From Micromonospora inositola (GTDB taxonomy: Bacteria > Actinomycetota > Actinomycetes > Mycobacteriales > Micromonosporaceae), in assembly GCF_900090285.1 (NCBI RefSeq), contig NZ_LT607754.1:5420001-5484000 (forward strand): a stretch of DNA of 64,000 nucleotides, given 5' to 3'. The translations under genes and the position numbers were made by a program. This document shows positions 9,527 to 17,853 of this stretch, piece after piece. The number at the start of each line of letters is the position of its first letter. Position 1 is the stretch's first letter. The notes below the pieces were generated by a model. That model saw only the letters and a program-made list of their open reading frames with translations, searched no databases and was not told where the DNA came from.

Positions 9527-10536
9527 CCGTCGCTTACCTCGCCGGGGTGCGGGCGCAGCCGGACAATTTGCGGCGCTCGGCCGAGACGGTGCGGGCGGCG
9601 CTGGCCGGGCCGGCCGGCGCCCAGGCCGCCGCGGCGTCACGATGGGGCAGCCTGTTGGCCTTCGGCATGGGTGCCAGCAGCCACGCCGCCGCCGGCTTCG
9701 CCGCCGTCCTGCGCGCCGGCGGCTTGCCCGCGATCTCGGCGAGCGCCGCCGACCTGCACGACGGGGTACCACCGGGACTCGCCGCCGCATTCTTGGGCAT
9801 CAGCCAGTCAGGCCGCAGCCGGGACACAGTTGACACACTGGCCGGCGTGCCGGCCGGACCGGCCGCCCGGCTCGCCCTGACCAACCACCCGGACAGCCCG
9901 CTCGGCGCGGCGGCCGACACCGTCGTGACGCTGGGCTGCGCCCTGGACACCCCGGTGTCCACGCTGAGCTACACCGCCACGCTGCAGGCGCTCGGCCTGC
10001 TCGCCGAGCGGATCAGCGGTCGCCCCCAGACGGACTGGGACCTGCTGCCCGACCTGGCGGCCGAGGTGCTCGAGGATGACGTCGAGCCGCTAGCGGAGGC
10101 CCTCACCGGCGCCGGCTGCGTCGACGCCGTCGCTTCCGGGGTACGGCTGGCGACGGCGGGCGCCGCGGCCCTGCTCCTGCGTGAGGCCGCCCACCTGCCC
10201 ACCGCCAGCTTCGCCACCCACGAATACCTGCACGGGCCGTTGGAGACTGCGGGACCGGGCCACGCAGTGCTGCTGTTCGGCGCGGGCCGCGAGGTCTCCC
10301 TCGCTGCCGACCTCGCCGGATACGGCGCGCGTGTCGTCCTGGTCACCGACGCCGAAGCCGGCGAGCCCACGCATGACAACCTGCGGGTCGTCCGGCTTCC
10401 GGGCGTTGCCGGCCTCGGCGGCTGTGTACTCGACATCCTTCCCGTACAGCTCGCCGCGCAGGCCCTGGCGGAGCGCGCCGGCCGGCCGATCGAGCTTCGA
10501 CACATGCCGGCCGACACCAAGCTGCCGCCAGGATGA
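9523..10536 (+). CDS. Double SIS-domain sugar-phosphate isomerase/deaminase (GlmS isomerase-like)
   Basis: 337 residues from ATG 9523, overlapping the previous stop (ATGA). Two SIS domains: the first with FGMGASSHAAAGFAAVL and GISQSGRSRDTVDTL (about 46-115), the second with LREAAHLPTASF and HEYLHGPLE (about 210-240), where GlmS and its relatives place catalytic Glu and His. The glutaminase domain of GlmS is absent, so it should act on an amino-sugar phosphate directly, e.g. glucosamine-6-phosphate deamination to fructose-6-phosphate. As last gene of the uptake operon it would feed imported amino sugar into glycolysis. No NagA deacetylase or kinase is seen in the window. Confidence 0.82.
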   Translation: MTVAYLAGVRAQPDNLRRSAETVRAALAGPAGAQAAAASRWGSLLAFGMGASSHAAAGFAAVLRAGGLPAISASAADLHDGVPPGLAAAFLGISQSGRSRDTVDTLAGVPAGPAARLALTNHPDSPLGAAADTVVTLGCALDTPVSTLSYTATLQALGLLAERISGRPQTDWDLLPDLAAEVLEDDVEPLAEALTGAGCVDAVASGVRLATAGAAALLLREAAHLPTASFATHEYLHGPLETAGPGHAVLLFGAGREVSLAADLAGYGARVVLVTDAEAGEPTHDNLRVVRLPGVAGLGGCVLDILPVQLAAQALAERAGRPIELRHMPADTKLPPG

Positions 10537-10544
10537 GCCGGAGC

Positions 10545-10568
10545 GGGGGCGGCTTCGCCGCCGCCCCC
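10545..10568. terminator. Bidirectional terminator between the SIS and GH2 genes
   Basis: GGGGGCGGC, a 6-base TTCGCC loop and GCCGCCCCC form a perfect 9-bp stem between two converging stop codons (10536 and 10577). No T-run. Position and strength make it a likely terminator for both operons. Confidence 0.7.
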
Positions 10569-10576
10569 GGCCGCGG

Positions 10577-13252
10577 TTACGGCACCGGGGTCGATGCCGT
10601 CGGAATGTTGTAGCCCCGCATGCGCAGGTATGGAGCCTGGCCGGCCAGATCGCTGGTCTGGTAGGTCGCCGTGATGGTGGCCGACTCCCCCGGCCACAGC
10701 GAGACGTAGTTGTCGGTGTAGCTCACCGGCAGCACCTCGTCGCCCCCGTTGCCGGCCGTGATCTCCGGTCGCAGGAAGAACGCGACGTTCGTCGGGCTGT
10801 TGTTGGTCATCGTGATGGTGGCGGTCTCCTGCCCACCGGAGACCGTCCGGGTCACGCCGGTCGCCAGGTTGGGGTTCGACGGCAGGCTGTTGAGTCCGGT
10901 GAGGTTGGCGTAGGTCTTGACCGCCGTCATGTACCAGTTCTTCTTGTTCGCCAGCACGTCGGGCTGGGTGGAGTACCAGTAGAGGTTGTTGCTCACGACC
11001 GCGCCGGCGGCGTCCTTGAGCTGCAGTCGGATGAAGTACGTCGCGGACAGACCGGTCAGCGCCGGCAGCGTGAGCACCTGGGTGGAGGCGTTCGCCGCCG
11101 CGTTGACCGGAACCGAGGTCGTGTAGGCCTGGGTCAGGCTCGGGATGTTGTACACCGTCGCCGTGGCGGTCAGACCAGTTCGCCCGCTCAGGGTGGAGTT
11201 GACGGCGTACACGTTCCTGGTCTTGTAGTCGTAGGCGACATGGACCGGCTCGTTGGCCTTCTTGCTGCCGAAGTATCCGCCCCCGGGCTTGAAGTAGTAG
11301 TCGTACAGGTTCCAGTGCACCGAGGGCCAGGCGTTGTTCAGCATCCAGAAGATGACCCCGAACGACTGGGTGTACTCGTGCGAGTTCCAGGCCTCGAAGA
11401 ACGACTTGGTGTTCTCGTAGTTCTGCAGCTCCGACTTGCGGGAGTAGTCCTCGGCGCTCGCGGTGCTGCCGTACCGCTTGTTCACGCCGTCGGTGAAGAC
11501 CTGGATGTTGTCGAACACGCTGCGCGGCTTGCCGGCGTGGTAGTTCCAGGTGGCGCCGATGGGCCACAGGTCGGCTGCGGGGATGAACTTCCGCAGGCTC
11601 TCCAGCGGCGGCGGCGCTTCGGTGCCCTCCTCGGCATTGGTGCCGAACGCGCTGCCCGACTGGCTGGGGCTGTCCCACCACAGCACCGGCGGCTCCCACT
11701 TGTACGGACCGTCCATCTTCATGCCCGCGTTGGCGTTCGACCAGGTCGCCACGTTGTCCACCGTCGGGTTCTGCCAGTGCAGCTTCGCAGCCGTGTTCTT
11801 GTACATGGTCAAGTGGGTGGCAGTCGGCGGCTGGTCGCTGCCGTAGTTCCACATGAACGGGCTGGCGTGGGCGCGCAGCGCCCGCAGCTGGCTCTCCAGC
11901 GACGCGTTGGCCACCTGCTCCTGCTCGGCCGTCCAGGTGTTGTCGTTCTCCCAGGCGCTGCAGCAGACGAAGCCCGGCATGATCATGACGCCGGCCTTGT
12001 CGGCCAGGTCGTAGAGCTCCTCGTTGCCCAGGGTCCCTTCCAGGCGAATGGTGTTGAGCCCCATGTCCTTGACGTACTGGACGTGGGTGGCGTTGGTCTT
12101 CGTGTCCCAACGCTGCAGCATGTCCCACATGTAGCCGCCGCCCCGGAAGAAGATGTTCTGCCCGTTGACCTTGTAGCCGACGAACGAGGTGCCGTTGACG
12201 GTGCTCCGGTAGTCGGTGAACTGGCGTACCCCAAAGTTGATCGACTTGGTGTCGGAGGTGGCGCCGGCCGCCGTGGCCGATGTCGAGAGCTGGTAAAGCT
12301 CCGGGCTGCCGAACTGGTAGGGCCACCACAGCGCAGGGTTGGTGACGTGCAGCTGTGGATAGCTCGCCGGGTCGAAGGCGACTTCACGGCGCTCGTTGGC
12401 GGCCAGGGTGACGGTCTGGCTGACCGAGATGGTCGGATAGCCCGCCTTGGTGATCGTCCCGCTGACCGTCGTCGTGACCGGGGCGTTGGTCGCGTTGACG
12501 GCATCGACGTAGACGGTCAGATCCGCCGCGTTCGTCGCCGGGAGCGGCAGGACCGACTTGACGTACGGATCCCGCAGCGCCACGGGCCCTGTCGTTTCCA
12601 GCAACGTCCTGCCCCAGAGGCCCGCGTTCATGTCAGGGGCCTCGGGATTCCAGTCCACCGTGCAGAAGGAGAGGTCCTTGCAGTCGTGGGCGGGCGGGGT
12701 CACCAGGATCGCCAGCGCGTTGAGCGCGCCGGGCCTGATCAGGTTCGTCACGTTGTACTCGTGCACCACCATGGTGCCGACCGCGTTGGCGTCGAGCTGG
12801 GTGCCGTTCAGCCAGATCTGGGCCCGGTAGCTGATCCCCTTGAAGCGCAGCCAGTACGCCTGGTCGGCGGTCGCGGCCGAGGCGGTGAACTGCCCCCGGA
12901 ACCACCAGTTCTGCCCGGTCAGGTCGGGCACCGACCGCAGGTTCGTACCGACGTAGATGTTCTGGTAGACGTTGTTCGCGACCAGCCCGGCCAGGACGGT
13001 CGACGGGAGCGAGACCGGATTCCAGCCCGCGGTGCTGTAGCCGACCTGGGAGATGGTCGTTCCCGGGTCCGTGACGTTGTTGGCTGATCTCAACGCCCAA
13101 CCGGCTGACAGCTCGGTCGATCCGACGGCGGCGGCGCTCGCGCTCGGCAGGTGGACCGCGCCGACGCCGGCCACGAGGGTCAACGCCACGAGCAGCGTCG
13201 GGAGCAGTCGACGTCTACGCCGGACAGGGTGGATGGCAGGGGGCGGTGGCAT
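10577..13252 (-). CDS. Secreted GH2 glycosidase, exo-beta-D-glucosaminidase-like
   Basis: 891 residues with a Sec signal peptide (VRRRRRLLPTLLVALTLVAG, cleavage near ASA-AA, about 41). It has the GH2 order: sugar-binding jelly roll (WWFRGQF, WLNGTQL), Ig-like domain and TIM barrel (FFRGGGYMWDML, GLNTIRLEG), then two further beta domains. The catalytic acid/base position is Asp (D473 in YGSDQ) and the nucleophile Glu (E541 in NAEEGT). Asp there is characteristic of the exo-glucosaminidase branch (CsxA-like), and the surrounding text matches what I recall of CsxA. It should release GlcN from non-reducing ends of chitosan oligomers. It follows the GH20 gene by 54 bases, so the two are probably cotranscribed. 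Beta-mannosidase is the alternative. Confidence 0.82.
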   Translation of the reverse strand: MPPPPAIHPVRRRRRLLPTLLVALTLVAGVGAVHLPSASAAAVGSTELSAGWALRSANNVTDPGTTISQVGYSTAGWNPVSLPSTVLAGLVANNVYQNIYVGTNLRSVPDLTGQNWWFRGQFTASAATADQAYWLRFKGISYRAQIWLNGTQLDANAVGTMVVHEYNVTNLIRPGALNALAILVTPPAHDCKDLSFCTVDWNPEAPDMNAGLWGRTLLETTGPVALRDPYVKSVLPLPATNAADLTVYVDAVNATNAPVTTTVSGTITKAGYPTISVSQTVTLAANERREVAFDPASYPQLHVTNPALWWPYQFGSPELYQLSTSATAAGATSDTKSINFGVRQFTDYRSTVNGTSFVGYKVNGQNIFFRGGGYMWDMLQRWDTKTNATHVQYVKDMGLNTIRLEGTLGNEELYDLADKAGVMIMPGFVCCSAWENDNTWTAEQEQVANASLESQLRALRAHASPFMWNYGSDQPPTATHLTMYKNTAAKLHWQNPTVDNVATWSNANAGMKMDGPYKWEPPVLWWDSPSQSGSAFGTNAEEGTEAPPPLESLRKFIPAADLWPIGATWNYHAGKPRSVFDNIQVFTDGVNKRYGSTASAEDYSRKSELQNYENTKSFFEAWNSHEYTQSFGVIFWMLNNAWPSVHWNLYDYYFKPGGGYFGSKKANEPVHVAYDYKTRNVYAVNSTLSGRTGLTATATVYNIPSLTQAYTTSVPVNAAANASTQVLTLPALTGLSATYFIRLQLKDAAGAVVSNNLYWYSTQPDVLANKKNWYMTAVKTYANLTGLNSLPSNPNLATGVTRTVSGGQETATITMTNNSPTNVAFFLRPEITAGNGGDEVLPVSYTDNYVSLWPGESATITATYQTSDLAGQAPYLRMRGYNIPTASTPVP

Positions 13253-13306
13253 GGTTGGCCTCCTCGATCCAGTTGGAGGGAAGCGGTGCGCCGCTCGGTG
13301 CGACGC

Positions 13307-14917
13307 CTAGGAGCCGGTGGGCCAGGACACCTGCGTGGAGTGGTAGTAGTTGATCCCCATGGCACGCCAGCGCGGGCCCTGGGCGCCGAGCCGCTGGTTG
13401 AACGAGGTCCAGTCGTGGGTGCTCATCGGCGACCAACCCAGCTCGGCGATCGCCGGCAGGCGCGGGAAGGCCAGGTATTCGACGTCGGCCAGCGTCTCGA
13501 TCGTCTCGGTCCACAGTGGCGCCTCGATCCCGAGCACCGACGTTGCGCCGACGCCCGCCAGATACGCCCCCGGGTCCCAGCCGTACGCGTCCTGGACGTC
13601 GATGTAGCCAGCCCAGCGCAGGCCGAGCCGGGTGCGGGAGTTGTACTTCATGTCCAGGTAGACGTGGTTGGCCGGCGACATGATGACCTTGGTGCCGTTC
13701 TGGGCGGCCGTCGCCACCGCGGCGTTGGACGTCGTGGTCCCCCAGAACTGGGCGACGGTCGACGATAGGACCGGGGCGTTGACGATGTCGTGCCAGCCGA
13801 CGACGCTCTTGCCGTGCGCCGCGACGATCTGCTGCGCGCGGTTCATGAAGGTGGCGTAGTCGGCGGCGGTGGTGGAGCTCGCCTCGTCGCCGCCGATGTG
13901 CAGGTAGGGCCCGGGTGTGAGCGCGGCGATCTCGCCCAGCACCTGGTCGAGGAACGTGTAAGTGATCTCTTTGCCCACGCAGAGCGAGCTGAACCCGACC
14001 TTGGTGCCGGTGTAGAGCTTCGGCGCCACGCCGTCGCAGTTGAGTTCCGCGTACGAGGCGAGCGCCGCGTTGGTGTGGCCGGGCATGTCGATCTCGGGGA
14101 TGATCATGATGTACCGGGCGGCGGCGTACGCGATGATCTGCCGGTATTCGTCCTGGGTGTAGTACCCGCTGGTGCCACCGCCGACCTCGGTGCTCCCACC
14201 GTAGATCGCAAGGTTGGGCCAGCTGTTGACGGCGATGCGCCACCCCTGGTCGTCGGAAAGATGCAGGTGCAGCCGGTTCACCTTGTAGAGCGCGATCTCG
14301 TCGATGTATCGCTTGACCACCGACATCGGGAGGAAATGCCGTGCGACGTCGAGCATCGCGCCCCGGTGAGCGAACCGGGGGTAGTCGACGATGCGCCCGC
14401 CGGCCACGTCCCACGGCCCGGGCTGCACCGTCGGGCTTTCCACGGCAGCGGGTAGCAATTGGCGCAGGGTCTGGACGCCGGCGAACAGGCCGGCCGGCTC
14501 GTTGGCGCGCACGGCGATCGACGCGTCGGTGACGTCCAGCTGGTAGCCCTCCCCACCGACAGCCGTCGGCGCGCCGGACAGCAGCAGCGCGATGCCGTCG
14601 GTCGGGGTGGCGCTCGGTGCGTCGACGACCGGCATCGGATAGCCGGTCGAGCGGCGCACGATGGCGGCGAGCTGGCCGGCGATGTCCGCCGCCGCTGTCG
14701 AACCGGGCTCGGTGTAGATCGTCGTCGTCGCTGTGATCCGGTAGGTCACACCGCCTGTCGGGGTCGCGATGACCGGTGCCGGCACGACCGATGCCGGCGA
14801 AACGGCCGTAGTCCCGGCCCGGGCGACGGTGGCAACGGCGGGACTCCCCCAGACGCCGCCGGTGGAGACCACGAGCATTACGGTGGTGAGGAAACAACGT
14901 ACGCCGCCGATGGTCAT
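13307..14917 (-). CDS. Secreted GH20 beta-N-acetylhexosaminidase
   Basis: 536 residues with an N-terminal signal peptide (about 1-33, CFLTTVMLVVSTGGVWG). A GH20b domain (about 45-170) precedes the barrel, which shows LHLHLSDDQGWRI, MIIPEIDMPGHTNAAL and YLHIGGDEAS. The catalytic pair of GH20 substrate-assisted hydrolysis is D344-E345 in GGDEA. It should remove terminal GlcNAc (or GalNAc) from chito-oligosaccharides outside the cell. ATG 14917 has GGAGG five bases upstream. First gene of a leftward unit with the GH2 gene; the ROK operator-like site at 15017-15034 lies in its promoter region. Confidence 0.92.
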   Translation of the reverse strand: MTIGGVRCFLTTVMLVVSTGGVWGSPAVATVARAGTTAVSPASVVPAPVIATPTGGVTYRITATTTIYTEPGSTAAADIAGQLAAIVRRSTGYPMPVVDAPSATPTDGIALLLSGAPTAVGGEGYQLDVTDASIAVRANEPAGLFAGVQTLRQLLPAAVESPTVQPGPWDVAGGRIVDYPRFAHRGAMLDVARHFLPMSVVKRYIDEIALYKVNRLHLHLSDDQGWRIAVNSWPNLAIYGGSTEVGGGTSGYYTQDEYRQIIAYAAARYIMIIPEIDMPGHTNAALASYAELNCDGVAPKLYTGTKVGFSSLCVGKEITYTFLDQVLGEIAALTPGPYLHIGGDEASSTTAADYATFMNRAQQIVAAHGKSVVGWHDIVNAPVLSSTVAQFWGTTTSNAAVATAAQNGTKVIMSPANHVYLDMKYNSRTRLGLRWAGYIDVQDAYGWDPGAYLAGVGATSVLGIEAPLWTETIETLADVEYLAFPRLPAIAELGWSPMSTHDWTSFNQRLGAQGPRWRAMGINYYHSTQVSWPTGS

Positions 14918-15016
14918 GGCTGCCTCCGGAGCCTACCGATGCCGCAGAAAGCGGACTGCGACTTCCAGCCGCGCATCGACCTTCATCGTTAGGGTCAACG
15001 TAGTCGGCATTTTTTC

Positions 15017-15035
15017 GTAAGGCAAGCTACCTAAC
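15017..15035 (-). promoter_or_regulatory. Putative ROK operator in front of the GH20-GH2 unit
   Basis: On the minus strand GTTAGGTAGCTTGCCTTAC, an imperfect palindrome, 100 bases upstream of the GH20 start. It shares GTWARGCARSCTACCTAA (plus-strand form) with the site at 6353-6370. It resembles the TTAGG/CCTAA palindromes recalled for actinomycete ROK repressors. Confidence 0.6.
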
Positions 15036-15217
15036 AATCTTTACCCGGCCGGGATGGCTGGGCGTGCCCATGACCGTCGCCGCCGGATGGGTGATCCCCT
15101 TCTTCGGTGTCACCCTCTGCCATGGACATCACCCCGGCGCCCTTCGCGTCGTTCGTGGTGGCCACCACCGACGGGCCGCCACCGGTCGGCTCGACGCGGA
15201 CCATTCCGCGCAGGGGG

Positions 15218-15811
15218 TCAAGGCAGCGCCAGCTTGGGCGCGATGTGCCGAATCTTCGGCCCGCTCGGGCCGTGATAGTCAAGAACAATGTCGGGTCCGT
15301 GGTCCGGGTCCGCATGACCGCCGCTGGTCTGCCCGCTCTCGGGGGTGATCGGGCCTCCCGTGGTCACGCGAATACTGACCTGGCACACCTCTTCGTCGCT
15401 CGGTGCGAGCGTCCCGCTGGTGATCACCATGACGGTCGAACCGCCGGCTTCGTGATCGGATGACGTGAGGCGGGTGGCGTTCGGTTGGCTCGGATTGGAG
15501 GCCAAGCAGCGGCAGGCGCGCCCCCGAGCGTGCAGAGCACGCGTCAGGTGGCCCACGAAGGCGACCTGCGAATCGGGGCAGGCCACCGCGACACACAACC
15601 CCTTGCCGGCCGCCACCGCGATGATCGCGTCAGCGACGGTCGCCAGCATTGCCCGCTCCCGCGCGGTGGCGGTGAGATCGGCGGTCACTATCGCACCCTC
15701 CAGTCCGAGCTGGTGGGACACCGGCCCGTCAGCGCGCAGGTCCACCGCCGCAACGTTGCGGTCCGGCGCAGGCCCGCCCAGCTGCCCGTTGACCGCGCGG
15801 CCGACCTTCAT
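15218..15811 (-). CDS. Hypothetical protein, weak resemblance to nucleoside-kinase-like proteins
   Basis: 197 residues, soluble. The middle (about 48-100: ERAMLATVADAIIAVAAG, LCVAVACPDSQVAFVGHL) looks like the opening strand and helix of a uridine-kinase-type P-loop fold, but the Walker A lysine is missing (ACPDSQVAF). The end reads DIVLDYHGPSGPKIRHIAP, which resembles the end of those kinase-like proteins. The SD is poor. It may be a degenerate kinase relative or an unrelated protein. It lies between the GH20 promoter and the second ROK gene, with no clear link to either. Confidence 0.45.
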   Translation of the reverse strand: MKVGRAVNGQLGGPAPDRNVAAVDLRADGPVSHQLGLEGAIVTADLTATARERAMLATVADAIIAVAAGKGLCVAVACPDSQVAFVGHLTRALHARGRACRCLASNPSQPNATRLTSSDHEAGGSTVMVITSGTLAPSDEEVCQVSIRVTTGGPITPESGQTSGGHADPDHGPDIVLDYHGPSGPKIRHIAPKLALP

Positions 15812-15986
15812 CCCTACGTCAAGAACAGGCGACGTGAATCCCTGTGCTGTTACGTGACCCGGTGCTGGGCCGCGCGATGTTGCTCCGCCACGTGACGATC
15901 AACGGGGCGACCTTGGGCCACGCGGGGCGGCCCGACCCACGGCCGGCGGCGATGACGGCCCGGCCGACCGGCTACGTCTGGTGGTG

Positions 15987-17165
15987 TCACAGGTGGGCGG
16001 CCCACTCGGCGAGGGCGGTTTCGCTGGTGCAGTGGTCGAGGCCGAGGAGAGCGGCGCCGTGCAGCGGCCCCTGGTCTCCGTGTGCGGCGTCGACGACGGG
16101 TGGGGATTGGGCGCGGTGGAAGGTCATGAGGCCGTCGGTGTAGGCCGCGTCGAAGGCGGCGGAAGCGGTGTTGCGGATGGCGGGACCGAGCCCGCCAAGG
16201 GTGATCAGGTCGGGGTCGTGGATGTTGGCGAGCCCGGCGATGCCGGCGGCGAGGGACTGCGCCACGGTGCTGACGGCCTGTCGTGCGCGGGGGTCGTTGG
16301 CGGTGCGGTGAAGGACGTGGCGGGCATAGCTGCGCGGGTCGGCGGGGGCCGGTTCGCCGAGGTGGCGGGCGAGAGCGCGGCCATCCACGTCGAGGTCCCA
16401 GCATCCCCGGGCGCCACAGGGGCAGCGTAGGCGGCGGTCGCCGAACGGAAGGTGGCCATATTCACCGGCCGCGCCGTGAGCCCCCAGTACGGGTTGTCCG
16501 TCGATGGTGAGGGTGCCGCCGATGCCGACTTCGACGATCAGGTGCAGGGCGGTGCCGGCGGTGGTGGCGGCGCCGGTGCGGGCTTCGGCGACGCCGGCGA
16601 GGGTGGCGTCGTTGCCCACCAGCAGCGGCACGATGGCGTCACCGGTGATGCTGCTCAGGTCGACCGGCCCCCAGCCGAGAGTTGACGCCTGCACGAGATG
16701 CTGGTCGTGGAGTGTGGCGGCGACCGCGAGGGAAACCGCCCGCAGCCGCTCGCCGTACCGGGCGCGGGCGCGATCAACGGCGTGCCGTATCTCGCGCAGC
16801 ACCGCCGTCGGCTGCCGGCGGCGGTGCGTGTGCCGCTGCGCCTCGTGCAGCATCCCGTCGACGGTCGCCACGGCGTGGCGCCAGTCCTCCTGTCGCAGGT
16901 CGACGGCGAGCACTACCGGCCCGTCGTGGTGCGGTTGCAGCACGGTGGTGGGCCGACCGCGCCCACTGATCGGGGCCGGCGCCTCGGTGAGCAGTCGCAG
17001 CTGGCGCATGCGGGCGGTGATCTCGGTGGCGAACCCGCTGGCCAGGTGCAGCTCGCGGGCCATCGCCGCTCGGGTGATCCCGGGCCGACGGCGCACGACG
17101 GCCAGCACCTGCGACGCGGTGTGCCACCGGGCCGCGTCGGCGCGCTGCCGAGTAGAGCTTGCCAT
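15987..17165 (-). CDS. ROK family transcriptional regulator
   Basis: 392 residues. N-terminal winged helix (about 15-70, TRAAMARELHLASGFATEITARM), then a ROK domain with LLVGNDATLAGVAEA, EVGIGGTLTIDGQPVLGAHGAAGEYGHL and the intact zinc motif CPCGARGCWD. The opening VVLAVDLRQEDWRHAVA lacks the DxGxT ATP-binding pattern of ROK kinases, as expected for a regulator. It is divergent from the HAD phosphatase/MFS pair, with a 21-bp near-palindrome (17184-17204) in the 55-base gap, and probably represses both itself and that pair. The inducer is unknown, presumably a sugar. Confidence 0.87.
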   Translation of the reverse strand: MASSTRQRADAARWHTASQVLAVVRRRPGITRAAMARELHLASGFATEITARMRQLRLLTEAPAPISGRGRPTTVLQPHHDGPVVLAVDLRQEDWRHAVATVDGMLHEAQRHTHRRRQPTAVLREIRHAVDRARARYGERLRAVSLAVAATLHDQHLVQASTLGWGPVDLSSITGDAIVPLLVGNDATLAGVAEARTGAATTAGTALHLIVEVGIGGTLTIDGQPVLGAHGAAGEYGHLPFGDRRLRCPCGARGCWDLDVDGRALARHLGEPAPADPRSYARHVLHRTANDPRARQAVSTVAQSLAAGIAGLANIHDPDLITLGGLGPAIRNTASAAFDAAYTDGLMTFHRAQSPPVVDAAHGDQGPLHGAALLGLDHCTSETALAEWAAHL

Positions 17166-17183
17166 GAGAGGGCCATACCACCT

Positions 17184-17204
17184 TATCCTCGTCCCACGAG
17201 AATA
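17184..17204. promoter_or_regulatory. Palindrome between ROK regulator and HAD-MFS operon
   Basis: TATCCTCGT-CCC-ACGAGAATA: eight of nine arm positions pair, centred between divergent starts 55 bases apart. Candidate operator of the ROK regulator. It differs from the sites of the first ROK protein. Confidence 0.5.
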
Positions 17205-17220
17205 TTAGAGGAGCGTGGTC

Positions 17221-17853
17221 ATGGACCTGTCAACGGTCGGTGCGGTGCTGCTGGACATGGACGGCACCCTGGTGGACTCCGACGCCGCTGTCGAGCGAGC
17301 CTGGCGGGCATGGGCGGCCGAGTACGACGCAGACCCCGGGGCGGCGCTCGCAGTCGCGCACGGCCGCCCGGCCGATGGCACCGTACGCCTGCTGCTGCCG
17401 CACGCCGACGACGCGGCGGTGGCCGCCGCGGCGGCGCGACAGTTGGCGTTGCAGTACGACGACCTGTCCGACGTGACCGCCACCCGTGGCGCACTCGAGC
17501 TGCTGGCGACGCTGGCCCGGCTCCGGTTGCCGTGGGCGGTGGTGACCAGCGCGGACACCCAGCTGGCCAAGGCACGCCTGACCGCGGCAGGTATCGACCC
17601 GCCGGTGCTCGTCACCGTCGACGACCTCACCGCCGGAAAGCCCGACCCGCAGGGCTACCTGCGCGCCGCCGAACTGGTGGGCGTACCGCCGGCTCGGTGT
17701 CTGGTCGTCGAGGACGCCGACGTGGGTGTGCAGGCCGGACGCGGCGCGGGCGCGATGACGGCCGGGCTCAAGGGCGTGGACGCGGACCTGCGTATCGATG
17801 ATCTGGCGCAGCTGGCGCAGCTGCTGGCCGGGCAGCCGCCGATGGCGTCATGA
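17221..17853 (+). CDS. HAD superfamily sugar-phosphatase
   Basis: 210 residues. All HAD motifs are present: motif I LLDMDGTLVDS (D12, D14), motif II VVTSAD, motif III lysine in TAGKPDPQGYL and motif IV VVEDADVGVQAG. The cap is helical (about 18-85), as in beta-phosphoglucomutase or glycerol/2-deoxyglucose-phosphate phosphatases. It probably dephosphorylates a small sugar phosphate. ATG 17221 is preferred because GAGGAG lies seven bases upstream; a GTG six bases earlier is too close to it. The stop overlaps the start of the MFS gene (ATGA), so phosphatase and transporter are likely one unit: dephosphorylation followed by export, or processing of an imported sugar. Confidence 0.88.
   Translation: MDLSTVGAVLLDMDGTLVDSDAAVERAWRAWAAEYDADPGAALAVAHGRPADGTVRLLLPHADDAAVAAAAARQLALQYDDLSDVTATRGALELLATLARLRLPWAVVTSADTQLAKARLTAAGIDPPVLVTVDDLTAGKPDPQGYLRAAELVGVPPARCLVVEDADVGVQAGRGAGAMTAGLKGVDADLRIDDLAQLAQLLAGQPPMAS

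Noticed and set aside
10181..13087. A 968-codon open frame on the plus strand
   Set aside because: It lies antisense to the GH2 gene, with Arg/Val/Gly-rich text and no domain. High-GC genes produce such mirror frames.
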